This document shows positions 38,771-48,824 of a DNA stretch of 64,000 bases, in pieces. Position 1 is the stretch's first letter, and the number at the start of each line of letters is the position of its first letter. The stretch comes from Niveibacterium sp. 24ML (GTDB lineage: Bacteria; Pseudomonadota; Gammaproteobacteria; Burkholderiales; Rhodocyclaceae): positions 186,001 through 250,000 of the forward strand of contig NZ_JAPFHA010000002.1 in the NCBI RefSeq assembly GCF_026586805.1. The letters run 5' to 3'. A program made the position numbers and the translations under genes. Under the pieces are notes generated by a model. The model was given only the letters and a program-made list of their open reading frames with translations, ran no database searches and had not been told where the DNA came from.

Positions 38771-39433
38771 CTATCGCACAAGGTGTGTGGCACGCCTCAG
38801 GTCTAGAATGCTGCGCAGCTTCACGTCGACGCAGGCCGGGTGGGTGCTGCCGCGATTGATCCAGACGGTGCCCATCCCCAGAGCCTTGGCGGCGCGCAGG
38901 TTGGGCAGGGTGTCTTCGACCAGCACGCAGCGGTGCGCCGGCACCCTCAGGGCATGCAGCACATGGCGGAAGGCGCGCGTCTGGGGTTTGGGCTGCAGCC
39001 CGAGTTGTTCGATGCCGAACACCGCCTCAAAGCTGCGATCGAGCCCGATGCCCGCGAGCACCGCGTTGGCGTAGGCGCGCGGCGCGTTCGAGAAGACCAC
39101 CTTGCGCCCCGGCAGCATGCGCAGCCGTGCCGCCAGTGCGCGCTGGAACACCAGCATCTGCTTGAGTTGCGGGAACTGGTGGGTGTGGTGGAGGAAGTGG
39201 TCCGGATCGGTGCCGTGATGCCGCATCAGCCCGAGCAGGGTTGCGCCGTAGCGATGCCAGTAGTCGATCCGCAGCGCGTTGGCGGCGGATTCGTCGAGAC
39301 CCAGATTGCGCATCAGGTAGTCGGTCATCGACCGGTTGATGTGCGGAAAGATGTGCGGGCTTGCGTCGTGCAGCGTGTTGTCCAGATCGAACAGCCAGAT
39401 CCGGTGTGCCTGCGTCGTGGAAGTTGTCATCAA
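38771..39433 (-). CDS. HAD-family pyrimidine 5'-nucleotidase
   Basis: A 220-residue haloacid-dehalogenase phosphatase. Motif I is WLFDLDNTLHDAS, motif II is VFSNAPRAYA, the motif III lysine is in LQPKPQTRAFRHVL, and motif IV is VLVEDTLPNLRAAKALG. The pattern matches the SDT1/pyrimidine 5'-nucleotidase group that dephosphorylates UMP or CMP. Its start overlaps the bioC stop by four bases (ATGA). Confidence 0.88.
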   Translation of the reverse strand: MMTTSTTQAHRIWLFDLDNTLHDASPHIFPHINRSMTDYLMRNLGLDESAANALRIDYWHRYGATLLGLMRHHGTDPDHFLHHTHQFPQLKQMLVFQRALAARLRMLPGRKVVFSNAPRAYANAVLAGIGLDRSFEAVFGIEQLGLQPKPQTRAFRHVLHALRVPAHRCVLVEDTLPNLRAAKALGMGTVWINRGSTHPACVDVKLRSILDLRRATHLVR

Positions 39434-40326
39434 GGGGTGTCGCCCGGGCGAGGTTTGAACTGGATCACCGAGCGGCCGTCCTCAAGCGTTTTGGGGGCAG
39501 CCTTCCAGGCATGGCCATAGATGATCTCGAAGCTGGCGGGCAAGCGGCCGTCTTGCCGCAGTTGCTCGTAAGCGGCCCGCGCGCGAGCCCAGGCGCCTTT
39601 GCCCGCAAGGCCGCGCGGCCGGGCGTCGGAAACATTGGTGGCGCCGGCACGGCGCAGGTCGGCCAGCAGGCCGTCGAGATCGGCGTAGGTGAGGGTGATG
39701 GTTTCCATGTCCATCACCGGCTCAGAGAAGCCGGCCCGGACCAGGCAGTCCCCCAGATCGTGCATGTCGATGAAGCGGTGGACCCGTTCGCCGCTGCCGG
39801 CGGGCATCGCGGCGCGCAGCTCCTTCAGGGTGTCCGGGCCCAGCGTCGAGAACATCAACATGCCGCCCACTTCCAGCACCCGGTGCATTTCGCGCACTGC
39901 CGGCATCGGATCGGCAAGCCAGTTGAGCATCAGGTTCGACCACACCATCTGCATCGTGGCGCGCGCCAGCGGCAAGGCTTCCACATCGCCGCAGATCAGG
40001 CGCGGATCGGTGCTGCGGGCGCCGCCCAGCAGGCGTTGGAAGAAGCTGCGTTCGCTGCGCGCCATCTGGATCAGCGGCAGCGCGAAGTCCACGCCGAAGC
40101 GTTCGGCCTTGGGGTAGCGCTCGCCGAGCAGGGCGAAATCCGGGCCGATGCCACAGCCGGCATCGAGCAGGCGCGCCGGTTCGTGGCGGATGTAGGCAAG
40201 GCGCTCGGCCATGCGCTGCGCGACCTCGCGTGCGAGAAAGCCGCCTGCGTCGGCGTGTGGCGCGCTCCGCCCGAAGCGCAGCCGCGCCGCCCGGCGGTCG
40301 AGCGAAAAGTCCTGCGGGATTGTCAT
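39430..40326 (-). CDS. bioC: Malonyl-ACP O-methyltransferase (BioC)
   Basis: A 298-residue SAM-dependent methyltransferase. The SAM motif is LLDAGCGIGPDFALLG. The N-terminus FSLDRRAARLRFGRSAPHAD and the central MVWSNLMLNWLADPMPAVRE match BioC, which methylates malonyl-ACP at the start of pimelate synthesis for biotin. The ATG at 40326 gives the normal length. bioB lies 2.8 kb away. The 207 bp upstream, divergent from a GGDEF gene, hold no site I can identify. Confidence 0.85.
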   Translation of the reverse strand: MTIPQDFSLDRRAARLRFGRSAPHADAGGFLAREVAQRMAERLAYIRHEPARLLDAGCGIGPDFALLGERYPKAERFGVDFALPLIQMARSERSFFQRLLGGARSTDPRLICGDVEALPLARATMQMVWSNLMLNWLADPMPAVREMHRVLEVGGMLMFSTLGPDTLKELRAAMPAGSGERVHRFIDMHDLGDCLVRAGFSEPVMDMETITLTYADLDGLLADLRRAGATNVSDARPRGLAGKGAWARARAAYEQLRQDGRLPASFEIIYGHAWKAAPKTLEDGRSVIQFKPRPGDTP

Positions 40327-40533
40327 GAGCGAGGATTCTACCTTCCCCGGCGTAGGCGGGCGGGCTGTTGCGCGGCCGTCCGCCCGGGGCGCTGGCGCCG
40401 GGCGGCACGGTAAACCTTGAAGGCTGCGCGGCGGCCGGCTATGGTCTGGCTCGCCCATTCAAGCATTTGCTTGCTTGGGCCGTTAATGCGCCATCCAACC
40501 TCGTCCAACCCTTTGCCAGAAACGCTCAGAACA

Positions 40534-42537
40534 ATGCGATTGCCCCTTTTGCCGCTTGCGCTTGTGCGCAGCCTGATTGCCGGGCTGCTGTGCTGGATGG
40601 CCGCAAGCGGCGCAGTGCTCGCCAGTATCGCGAGCGAGATTGAAGCGATCGAGCGCCGCCATGGCGCCGACGCCGAAGTGGTGATCGAGAAGATCCGCCA
40701 GTACGAAGGGCCGGCGCGCAAGGCCGGTGGTGCGGATTTGCGGGTGTTTCTCTCGGCATGGGGCTTCGCCCACGCGGCGGCGTCCAAGCTGGGCGTGGCC
40801 GAAGCGGCGCTCGCTGATCTCTCGCGCCTGGCCGAGCAGACGAAAGACCCGGAAACCGAGGCGTCTGCCTATGTCTTGCGGGCCAGCCTGCTCGATATGT
40901 CCGGCCGCGTGCGCGACGCGAAGATTTGGTCGGACAAGGCGATGCCACTGATTGCAAAGACCAAGGACGGCAGCCTTGCCTACTGGGCGCATTCGGTGGC
41001 CGCGATCCTGGCGTACGAGACTGGCAGCCTGGCAAGCGCGGTGACCCACTTCCAGCAGGCCCGCCAGATCGCAGAGGCATCGAACGACTTGCGCCGCGTC
41101 AGCCAGTCTTACCTGAACATGCTGTCCGTCTTGATTGTCATGAAGGACTGGGATGCTGCGCTGGAGGCCATCGACAAGGGCTATGCCGCCGCCGAGAAAG
41201 ACGGCCAGAAGAGCCTGATGTTGCTGGCACGCAGCTATGAGGTGATTGCCGCCGAGGGCAAGGGCGATCTGGCGCGGCAACGGGCGGCGAGTGAAGCGTC
41301 GGTGGCGCTGGCCGAGGGCAGCGCGGGCCGGGTGGCGCAGATCGAGGCGGCGCTCAGCCTGGCGGACGTCAGTCTGCGGGCTGGCAACTACGAAACAGCG
41401 CTGGCCCACGCGCAGCGCATCGCCGTGCTGGCGGCGGAAATCGATGATCCGGCCTACAAGGCCGACGCCAATATTTTTCGTGGCCTTGCTTTGGTGGGCT
41501 TGCGCAAGCTGCCGGAGGGGCGGCGTCTGGTGGACGAAGGTTTCGCCTACTACCGTACGGTCGAGGCGAAAACCGACCTGTTGATATGGATCCAGCAGTA
41601 CGGCGACATGCTTGAGCGGGCGGGCGACGTCAAGCATGCGCTGGAACAGGTACGCGAAGCGCAGAAGATGGAAAACGAGATGGTGTCGGCCGATCGACGC
41701 CGCGTCTTGCTTGAGCTTCAGCAGAAGTACGCCGCAGACGCGCGCGAGAAGGAAATTGCCTTGCTCAGCCGCGATAACGCCTTGAAGACTGCCGCGCTGG
41801 CGCAGGAGCGCACTTCGCGGCACCTGTGGTGGGCGCTGGCGGCGGTGTTCGTGCTGGCAACCCTGCTGGCCCTGTCGCTGTTCTTGCGGGTGCGGCGTGC
41901 GAACCAGTTGCTGGCGGCGAAGAACACCGATCTTGAATACCTCAGCGCGCACGATCCGCTCACCGGTTTGCTCAATCGCCGCCATTTCACCGGCGTGCTC
42001 GAATCCATGGCGACCGCTGTGCCGCATCGCCGTGTTGGCGATGCGGATGATCTTGTGCGGGCGGTCTTCCTGCTGGACGTGGACCGCTTCAAGCGGATCA
42101 ACGATACGCACGGTCATGGTATTGGCGACAAGGTGCTGGTCAGCGTTGCGCACCGCCTGCGCGCGGCTCTGCGCGACAGCGAGACCGTCGTGCGCTGGGG
42201 GGGCGAGGAGTTCCTGGTGCTTGCGCCGGCCATTGCGCTCGGGCAACTGGATGAACTGGCCGTGCGGCTGCTCAACACCGTGGGCGCCGAGCCGGTGGAC
42301 CTGGATGGCGCCAAGCTCAGGGTCACGATCAGTCTTGGCTATGCGCCGCTCGAAATGCCCGATGACCCAGAGCCCGCGAACTGGGAGCACGCCCTGCATC
42401 GCGCCGATCAGGCCCTGTTCCTGGCCAAGCGGCGGGGGCGCAATCAGGCGATTGGCGTGCATTCGATCGCCGATGTCGCCGCGCTTGAGGCGGATGCCGA
42501 GACGTCGCCGCGCTCGATTGTCGGGCCGGCGGGCTGA
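40534..42537 (+). CDS. TPR-containing diguanylate cyclase
   Basis: A 667-residue membrane protein. A signal or anchor (LLPLALVRSLIAGLLCWMA) is followed by a periplasmic region of about 370 residues made of TPR-like helical repeats, a coiled-coil, a transmembrane segment (about 430-450), and a C-terminal GGDEF domain with the active-site sequence RWGGEEFLVL. It should make c-di-GMP in response to a periplasmic signal or partner. The ATG at 40534 is chosen to start at the signal peptide. Confidence 0.9.
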   Translation: MRLPLLPLALVRSLIAGLLCWMAASGAVLASIASEIEAIERRHGADAEVVIEKIRQYEGPARKAGGADLRVFLSAWGFAHAAASKLGVAEAALADLSRLAEQTKDPETEASAYVLRASLLDMSGRVRDAKIWSDKAMPLIAKTKDGSLAYWAHSVAAILAYETGSLASAVTHFQQARQIAEASNDLRRVSQSYLNMLSVLIVMKDWDAALEAIDKGYAAAEKDGQKSLMLLARSYEVIAAEGKGDLARQRAASEASVALAEGSAGRVAQIEAALSLADVSLRAGNYETALAHAQRIAVLAAEIDDPAYKADANIFRGLALVGLRKLPEGRRLVDEGFAYYRTVEAKTDLLIWIQQYGDMLERAGDVKHALEQVREAQKMENEMVSADRRRVLLELQQKYAADAREKEIALLSRDNALKTAALAQERTSRHLWWALAAVFVLATLLALSLFLRVRRANQLLAAKNTDLEYLSAHDPLTGLLNRRHFTGVLESMATAVPHRRVGDADDLVRAVFLLDVDRFKRINDTHGHGIGDKVLVSVAHRLRAALRDSETVVRWGGEEFLVLAPAIALGQLDELAVRLLNTVGAEPVDLDGAKLRVTISLGYAPLEMPDDPEPANWEHALHRADQALFLAKRRGRNQAIGVHSIADVAALEADAETSPRSIVGPAG

Positions 42538-42542
42538 ACCGG

Positions 42543-43082
42543 GTGTGGGGCGAGATCGCCGAATACCTTGCGACCCACCCGGGCGCCTGGCTGCTGCTAC
42601 GCGCGACGCTTGCAAGCGGCTTGATGTGGCTGGCGTGGCGCCTGGGCGGCCCCTTCGGTCTTGTCATTGCGCTGGTGCCGGCCGTCACCCTGATCGTCGT
42701 GCCCTTCACCCACGCGAGCTTCGGGCTCCTGCGCTGGGCCCGCAAACGGCACCTCAAACCCTGGGATGGCCGATGGTATGAATTCGATGGCCGCCAGATC
42801 CGCATCTTCGAACAGGCCGATCACAGCTGGATCTGCGCCGAGGATGTCTTTGCCGTCTTCGGCGAGGTGAGCGACAAGGTGACGCACGAGCGTTACCGCA
42901 CGCGCTTTGGCGCCCTGGGTTACCGCGAACCTGCTGGCGAGTCGCTCGTCTGTTTTTCCGAGGCGGCCTTGCGGCGTTACCTGAGCCTGCGGTCCGACGA
43001 CACCGCCCGGCGGTTTGCCCGCTGGCTGGGGCAAACCCTGTTCGCGCATGAAAAACGGCGCCGTGAGGCGCCGTTCAAGTAG
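42543..43082 (+). CDS. Membrane-anchored Bro-N-like protein
   Basis: A 179-residue protein from a GTG start, 6 bp after the cyclase gene. Two hydrophobic segments (about 17-55) are followed by a soluble region. The C-terminal half (DHSWICAEDVFAVFG, RYRTRFGALGYREP, FSEAALRRYLSL, ARRFARWLGQTLF) resembles the Bro-N domain of phage antirepressors. That resemblance is read by eye and needs profile confirmation. The bioB terminator lies inside the end of its coding region on the other strand. Confidence 0.6.
   Translation: MWGEIAEYLATHPGAWLLLRATLASGLMWLAWRLGGPFGLVIALVPAVTLIVVPFTHASFGLLRWARKRHLKPWDGRWYEFDGRQIRIFEQADHSWICAEDVFAVFGEVSDKVTHERYRTRFGALGYREPAGESLVCFSEAALRRYLSLRSDDTARRFARWLGQTLFAHEKRRREAPFK
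43051..43074 (-). terminator. Intrinsic terminator of bioB
   Basis: Minus-strand stem ACGGCGCC / GGCGCCGT with a four-base loop followed by TTTT, 23 bases past the bioB stop. It is embedded in the last codons of the convergent gene. Confidence 0.75.
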
Positions 43083-43096
43083 GGCTGGGCGGCGGA

Positions 43097-44098
43097 TTAC
43101 ACCGACTTCATGCCCAGTCGTTCGAGCAACGTGCGGTCGCCTTCGACATCCGGGTTGCCGGTCGTCAGCAACTTGTCGCCGTAGAAGATCGAGTTCGCGC
43201 CTGCCAGAAAGGCCAGCGCCTGGCCCTCGTCCGTCATCTCGCGGCGGCCGGCGGAAAGGCGCACATAACTTTTCGGCATCGTGATGCGGGCTGCCGCAAT
43301 CGTGCGGATGAACTCGAAGGGGTCGATCTTTGGCTGATCGGCCAAAGGCGTGCCTTCGACCGCGACGAGGCTGTTGATCGGCACCGATTCCGGCGGCGGC
43401 GTCATGTTCGCCAGCTGCGCAATCATGGCCGCGCGGCCCCGGCGCGTTTCGCCCATGCCGACGATGCCGCCCGAGCACACGTTGATTCCGGCATCGCGCA
43501 CCTTGTCGATGGTGTCGAAGCGGTCTGCCTGCGAGTGGGTGCCGATCACGCTGCCGTAGAACTCCGGCGCGGTATCGATGTTGTGGTTGTAGTAGTCGAG
43601 GCCGGCCTCCTTGAGCTTTTGCGCTTGCCCTTCACGCAGCATGCCCAGGGTGACGCAGGTTTCCAGGCCGAGCGCCTTGACCTGCTTGACCATCTCGATC
43701 ACCGGCTCAAGGTCGCGATCTTTCGGGCCGCGCCAGGCGGCGCCCATGCAGAAGCGGCTGGCGCCATTGGCTTTGGCAAGCTTGGCTTTCTCGACCACCT
43801 CGGCAATCTTCATCAGCTCTTCGCTCTGAACGCCCGTCTGGTAGCGCTTGGCCTGCGAACAGTAGCCGCAGTCTTCCGAGCAGCCGCCGGTCTTGATCGA
43901 GAGCAGCGTCGAGCGCTGCACGGCGTTCGGGTCAAAGTGTTCGCGATGCACCTGGGCGGCGCGGAAAACCAGGTCCATGAACGGCAAGTCAAAGAGCGCC
44001 TGAACCTCGGCGGTGCTCCAGCGTTGGGGGGCTTTCTGGGTCGGCGCCACGGCGGCGGATTCAGCGACCGATTCGTTGGCGGTTGCGGATAAGCTCAT
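43097..44098 (-). CDS. bioB: Biotin synthase
   Basis: A 333-residue radical-SAM enzyme inserting sulfur into dethiobiotin. The [4Fe-4S] motif is [12 protein letters not shown], and further conserved parts are [28 protein letters not shown] and [13 protein letters not shown]. The ATG at 44098 is preferred; the open frame extends further upstream without a convincing start. It is divergent from comF. Confidence 0.95.
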   Translation of the reverse strand: MSLSATANESVAESAAVAPTQKAPQRWSTAEVQALFDLPFMDLVFRAAQVHREHFDPNAVQRSTLLSIKTGGCSEDCGYCSQAKRYQTGVQSEELMKIAEVVEKAKLAKANGASRFCMGAAWRGPKDRDLEPVIEMVKQVKALGLETCVTLGMLREGQAQKLKEAGLDYYNHNIDTAPEFYGSVIGTHSQADRFDTIDKVRDAGINVCSGGIVGMGETRRGRAAMIAQLANMTPPPESVPINSLVAVEGTPLADQPKIDPFEFIRTIAAARITMPKSYVRLSAGRREMTDEGQALAFLAGANSIFYGDKLLTTGNPDVEGDRTLLERLGMKSV

Positions 44099-44156
44099 AG
44101 GAATGCTTCCTGCTGCGGTGTGACAATCGCCGAATGGTCGGTGAAAGGCGAGAGCC

Positions 44157-44876
44157 GTGTCAAACCTGATTGTCGCGTTGCAGCACGCAGGCGGGGCGCT
44201 TTGGGCGCGGATGCTGCCGCAGTACTGCTTTGTGTGCGGTGAAAACTCGGCGGCGCGCGTGCTCTGCCCGGACTGCGAATCCGCCTTGCCACGACTGGCC
44301 GCGGCGCGTTGCCCGGTGTGCGCCATCGATAGCCCGGAAGGGGCCGTCTGCGGCCGTTGCCTTGCCAGCCGCCCGCGCTACGACGCGGCGCATGCCGCCT
44401 TCCCTTACGCGTTCCCGATCCGCGAGATGGTGCATGCCTTCAAGTTTGATGCCCGCTTTGCGGTGGGGCGCTACCTTGGCCAAGCCCTGCCTGCGGCGCT
44501 TGCGGACGGCGTGTTCGATTGTGTGGTGCCGGCGCCGTTGCATCCGCAGCGGCTTGCGCAGCGCGGCTTCAATCAGGCGCTGCTGCTTGCCGAGCCGCTC
44601 GCGCGCGCCTTGCGGGTACCCTTGCTGCGCGACGCGATCCGCAAGACCCGCCTGGTGCCCACCCAAGCGGGGCTGCCGCTTGAAGCGCGGCGGCGAAATC
44701 TGCGCGGCGCGCTGCAGGCACAGCAGCGCTTCGACGGCCTGCGCGTGCTGGTGGTGGATGATGTGATGACCAGTGGCACCACGCTGGACGAAATCGCCGC
44801 AACGCTCAAGGCGGCTGGCGCCGCGCGGGTCGAGGCGCTGGTGGTGGCGCGCACGCCTTCGCGCCACAGCGGCTAG
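44157..44876 (+). CDS. comF: ComF family phosphoribosyltransferase-like protein
   Basis: A 239-residue ComF-type protein from a GTG start. An N-terminal double zinc finger ([33 protein letters not shown]) is followed by a phosphoribosyltransferase domain with [16 protein letters not shown]. In naturally competent bacteria ComF is linked to DNA uptake, and in others its role is unclear. It is divergent from bioB with a 58-bp gap. Confidence 0.92.
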   Translation: MSNLIVALQHAGGALWARMLPQYCFVCGENSAARVLCPDCESALPRLAAARCPVCAIDSPEGAVCGRCLASRPRYDAAHAAFPYAFPIREMVHAFKFDARFAVGRYLGQALPAALADGVFDCVVPAPLHPQRLAQRGFNQALLLAEPLARALRVPLLRDAIRKTRLVPTQAGLPLEARRRNLRGALQAQQRFDGLRVLVVDDVMTSGTTLDEIAATLKAAGAARVEALVVARTPSRHSG

Positions 44877-44883
44877 CCCGGGG

Positions 44884-47800
44884 CTAGAGCTCACCCATCA
44901 TCATGGGGTCGGGTTCGGGCTTGATCGTGCCGCGGTGGAGCATGCTTTCGAACACGCCCGGGGGCACCGGCGGGCACCAGTAGTAGCCCTGGGCTTCGGC
45001 ACAGCCTTCGCGCTTGAGGAATTCAACCTGGGCGATGGTCTCGGCGCCTTCGGCGATCACATCGAGCTTGAGCGCCTCTCCGAGCTGGATGATGGCGCGC
45101 ACGATCGCCACGTCGTCCGAATCGCCCGGCACATCGCGCACGAAGCTCTGGTCGATTTTCAGGCGGTCTACCGCGAAGCGCTTGAGGTAAGAGAGGCTTG
45201 AGTAGCCGGTGCCGAAATCGTCGATCGACAGGCGCACACCGATGCTCTTGAGTTGGTGGATCGTCGCCAGTACCTCTTCGGCATTGTCCATCAGCAGCGA
45301 TTCGGTCAGCTCCAGTTCTACCCGGTCTGGCTCATGGCCGGTTTCGGTGATCACCTGGCGCACCATCTCCACGATGTTGTCGCGGCGGAACTGCAGGGCG
45401 GAAATGTTCACCGCCATCATGATCGGCGGCAGGCCTTTCTGTTCCCAGGCACGCGCCTGGCGGCAGGCTTCCCGCAGTACCCAGCGCCCGAGCGGGATGA
45501 TCAGGCCCGACTCTTCGGCGATCGGGATGAACTTGGCCGGCGAGATGAAGCCGCGTTGCGGGTGCTGCCAGCGCAGCAGCGCTTCGGCGCCCACCACCTG
45601 GTGGTCGTGCAGTGAAACCTGCGGCTGGTAGTAAAGCGTCATCTCCTTGCGCTCGATCGCCTGACGCAGCGCGTTCTCCAGCTGCAGTCGGTCGAGCGCG
45701 TTGGCGTTCATCGCTTCGGTGAAGAAGCGGAAGGTGTTTCGGCCGCCTTCCTTGGCGTGGTACATCGCGGTATCGGCATTGCGCATCAGCGTTTCGGGAT
45801 CGCGGCCATCATTCGGATAGACCGAGATGCCGATCGAGAACGAGGTGCCGATGCGGTGCGCGTCTACCTCGAAGGGGGTTGCCAGCGCGTCGAGAATCTT
45901 TTCGGCCACCCGCGCAGGGGCGTCGGCCGTCTGCACCGGGTTGAGCAGGATGATGAACTCGTCGCCCCCCTGACGGCACACGGTGTCGGAATCGCGCACG
46001 CAGCTGCGCACCCGTTCGGCCACCTGTTGCAGCAAGCGGTCGCCGGCGTGGTGGCCGAGCGAGTCGTTCACCATCTTGAAGCGGTCAAGGTCAAGGAAGA
46101 GCAGGCCTACCATCGTGCGTTCGCGGTGGGCACGCGCGATCGCTTGCAGCAGGCGGTCCTGCATCAGCATGCGGTTGGGCAGGCCGGTGAGCGGATCGTG
46201 GTGACCCAGATACTTGATGCGCGCTTCGCTGGCCTTGCGTTCGGTGATGTCAGCAAACACCGCGACGTAATGCGAGATCTCGCCGTCCTGGCCGCGCACC
46301 GAACTGACCGAGAGCCACTCGGGGAATGCCTTGCCGTTCTTGCGGGTGTTCCAGACCTCGCCCTGCCAGAAGCCATCCCGCTCAACCGTGCGCGATACGC
46401 CTTCAAAAAAGCCGGTTTCGTGGCGGCTGCCGGCCACATCGGGCAGGCTGCGGCCAATCACTTCCTGCGGCTCGAAGCCGGTGACATTGCTGAAGGCGCG
46501 GTTGGCGCGCAGGATGCGCCGCGAGGCATCGGCCACCACAATGGCTTCAACGCTGTTATCGAAAACCGATGCGGCAAGCCGCATTTCGGCCTCGGCGTGG
46601 AGGCGGTCGGTGATGTCGATGATGGAACTGACCACCGCGTAGGGCGTGGATTCGCCCTCGCGCCGCAAGGGGGTGGACTTGGTCCAGATTGATCGGGTGC
46701 CGCCCTCGGCATGCTCGAAGGTAACGGTTTCGCTGACCACTTCACCGGTTTGCAGGGCGCGCATCGGCGGCAGGGTCTCCGGGGCGCGCGGTGCGCCGTC
46801 GGCGGTGACATAACGGACCAGGCCGGAATCGAGCCTGTAGCGCGCCATCTGCTGCATGCTCAGCCCGTAGATGCGTGCGGCGGCGTCGTTCGAGACCACC
46901 ACGTTCGCGTCGGCGTCACGCATCACGATGCCTTCGTCGAGCGAGGCGACCAGGGTGCGCATGCGCGCTTCGCTTTCACGCAGCACGGCTTCGGCCTGCT
47001 TGCGCCCGCTGATGTCTTCAATCACCACCATGTACTGACTGGGTTCGCGCGAAAGGCCACGCACCAGGCTCACCGTCATGGCGACCCAGACGGCGGTCTG
47101 GTCGCGCCGGCGGATCCGCATCTCAAGCGACACGACTTGCTGCTGAGAGGCCAGCAGGCCCGCGAGCTTGGCATCGAGCAGTCCGGCGTCTTCCGGATGG
47201 GCGACGTCGCGAAAGTCCGCCTGCAGCAGATCGGCTTCCGAATAGCCGCTGATCTCGCTGAAGTAGTGGTTGATGCGGGTGTAGCGCCCGGCCAGCGAAC
47301 ACATTGCAATGCCCACGGCTGCTTGTTCGAAGGTCGAGCGGAAGCGCGCTTCCGAATCTTCCAGCGCGGCTTCGGTCGCCTTGTGCGCCGAGAGGTTGAT
47401 CAACAGGCTGGTGACGCGCTCGATCTGGCCATCGGCCCTGCGATGCACGGTACGCATGTCGCGCAGGAAGACGGTCTGGCCATCGGCGTGCAGCATGCGG
47501 TATTCCAGTTCGTGGTCGTAACCCTGTTCCGTCTGGCTACGGAAAAACTCGATGACGAAGCTGCGGTCTTCCGGGTGAATGTTTTCGCGCCAGAAGGCGG
47601 GCTGACTCCAAGCTATGAGCGGGAAGCCCAGCAAGAGCTCGGCTTGCGGCGACACGTAGGTGCACAAACTGGTGCGCGGGTCGAATTCCCAGGCGACGAT
47701 GTTCGTGCCTTCAACCGTTTTGCGGAAGCGCTGTGCTTCTTCGCGTGCGGCATCCCGCTGCCGCAACAGCGCGCGTGCGTGTTGTCGGTTCGCCAACGCG

Positions 47801-47952
47801 GCATAGGCGCCCACCATGCCCGCGATCATTCCGCCCAGCGCCAGCAGCCACAGCCAGTTGGGTTCTGAGGCGCCCGCGTTGCTGGCCAGCGCCGGCCCGG
47901 CAATCACTGCGGCGCTGAACGTCAGAAAGAGAGTCGAGGGCGTGTGGGGCAT
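44884..47952 (-). CDS. PAS-GGDEF-EAL c-di-GMP regulator
   Basis: A 1022-residue protein. A hydrophobic N-terminus (two segments within residues 1-55) is followed by several PAS/PAC sensor domains (about 80-600), a GGDEF domain with VCRQGGDEFIIL, and an EAL domain with GAEALLRW, VNISALQF and DDFGTGYSSL. Both catalytic motifs appear intact, so it may make or degrade c-di-GMP. The start codon near 47952 follows the codon series MPHTPS. Confidence 0.93.
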   Translation of the reverse strand: MPHTPSTLFLTFSAAVIAGPALASNAGASEPNWLWLLALGGMIAGMVGAYAALANRQHARALLRQRDAAREEAQRFRKTVEGTNIVAWEFDPRTSLCTYVSPQAELLLGFPLIAWSQPAFWRENIHPEDRSFVIEFFRSQTEQGYDHELEYRMLHADGQTVFLRDMRTVHRRADGQIERVTSLLINLSAHKATEAALEDSEARFRSTFEQAAVGIAMCSLAGRYTRINHYFSEISGYSEADLLQADFRDVAHPEDAGLLDAKLAGLLASQQQVVSLEMRIRRRDQTAVWVAMTVSLVRGLSREPSQYMVVIEDISGRKQAEAVLRESEARMRTLVASLDEGIVMRDADANVVVSNDAAARIYGLSMQQMARYRLDSGLVRYVTADGAPRAPETLPPMRALQTGEVVSETVTFEHAEGGTRSIWTKSTPLRREGESTPYAVVSSIIDITDRLHAEAEMRLAASVFDNSVEAIVVADASRRILRANRAFSNVTGFEPQEVIGRSLPDVAGSRHETGFFEGVSRTVERDGFWQGEVWNTRKNGKAFPEWLSVSSVRGQDGEISHYVAVFADITERKASEARIKYLGHHDPLTGLPNRMLMQDRLLQAIARAHRERTMVGLLFLDLDRFKMVNDSLGHHAGDRLLQQVAERVRSCVRDSDTVCRQGGDEFIILLNPVQTADAPARVAEKILDALATPFEVDAHRIGTSFSIGISVYPNDGRDPETLMRNADTAMYHAKEGGRNTFRFFTEAMNANALDRLQLENALRQAIERKEMTLYYQPQVSLHDHQVVGAEALLRWQHPQRGFISPAKFIPIAEESGLIIPLGRWVLREACRQARAWEQKGLPPIMMAVNISALQFRRDNIVEMVRQVITETGHEPDRVELELTESLLMDNAEEVLATIHQLKSIGVRLSIDDFGTGYSSLSYLKRFAVDRLKIDQSFVRDVPGDSDDVAIVRAIIQLGEALKLDVIAEGAETIAQVEFLKREGCAEAQGYYWCPPVPPGVFESMLHRGTIKPEPDPMMMGEL

Positions 47953-48049
47953 GCGGCGGAGGCGGTGCGCGTCTCTGTTTTGGGGGGTCCAGTTGGGGTT
48001 TACGGTCAGGGGGCGCAGAACTTGATGGCGCGCATGCGTTGGAATGCCC

Positions 48050-48105
48050 GGCCGCATCAAAGCAAACGGCCCCGCCGTGGCGGGGCCGTTTGCTTTGATG
48101 CGGCC
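48050..48105. repeat. 56-bp perfect palindrome (27-bp inverted repeats)
   Basis: Bases 48050-48076 are the exact reverse complement of 48079-48105 with a two-base GT spacer; the arm core is AACGGCCCCGCC. It lies between the peroxiredoxin gene's end and the GGDEF-EAL gene. The GC core and flanking TTTG allow an intrinsic terminator, but a 27-bp perfect stem is longer than other terminators here. Confidence 0.9.
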
Positions 48106-48129
48106 AGAAGCGGACTGGCGGCCAAGCGC

Positions 48130-48732
48130 TTACAGTTCTTTGGCGTGGCTGGCGAGGTATTCGGCGACACCGGCGGTCGAAGCCTTCATGCCGGCCTTGC
48201 CCTTGTTCCAGCCTGCCGGGCAGACTTCGCCGTGCTCTTCGGTGAATTGCAGCGCGTCGACCATGCGGATCATTTCGTCGACGTTGCGGCCCAGCGGCAG
48301 GTCGTTGACGACCTGGTGGCGCACGACGCCGGCCTTGTCGATCAGGAAGGAGCCGCGGAAGGCGACGCCGCCTGCGGCTTCCACATCGTAAGCACGGCAG
48401 ATGTCGTGCTTGATGTCGGCCACCAGGGTGTAGCCGACCTGGCCGATGCCGCCGTTGTTCACCGGGGTGTTCTTCCATGCGAGGTGGGTGAACTGCGAGT
48501 CGATCGACACGCCGATCACTTCAACGCCGCGCTGCTTGAACTCTTCGAGCCGGTGATCGAAGGCGATCAGTTCGGACGGGCAGACGAAAGTGAAGTCCAG
48601 CGGGTAGAAGAAGATCACGCCGTACTTGCCCTTGATGGCATCGGAGAGCTTGTAGTTTTCAACCACTTCGTTGTTGCCGAGGACGGCTGCCGCGACGAAG
48701 TCCGGCGCTTGTTTGCCTACGAGAACTGCCAT
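48130..48732 (-). CDS. 2-Cys peroxiredoxin (AhpC/Prx1 type)
   Basis: A 200-residue peroxiredoxin reducing peroxides in the cytoplasm. Peroxidatic Cys lies in DFTFVCPSEL and resolving Cys in GEVCPAGWNKG. The C-terminal tail continues past the resolving cysteine, as in typical 2-Cys enzymes. The ATG at 48732 follows AAGGAG. No dedicated reductase is adjacent. Confidence 0.94.
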   Translation of the reverse strand: MAVLVGKQAPDFVAAAVLGNNEVVENYKLSDAIKGKYGVIFFYPLDFTFVCPSELIAFDHRLEEFKQRGVEVIGVSIDSQFTHLAWKNTPVNNGGIGQVGYTLVADIKHDICRAYDVEAAGGVAFRGSFLIDKAGVVRHQVVNDLPLGRNVDEMIRMVDALQFTEEHGEVCPAGWNKGKAGMKASTAGVAEYLASHAKEL

Positions 48733-48824
48733 GTGGGTCTCCTTGTTGCGTTTGGGGTTGGGCGCGGGAGTATTCCGCACGCCATGAAGGGCGTCAAACC
48801 TTGCGGTGACGAACAGACTTCATT

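Noticed and set aside
40483-42615. 710-residue open frame antisense to the GGDEF gene, and similar long antisense frames elsewhere
   Set aside because: These are shadows from high GC content. They lack family motifs and ribosome sites, have unusual His/Arg/Gln composition, and lie fully opposite well-supported genes.
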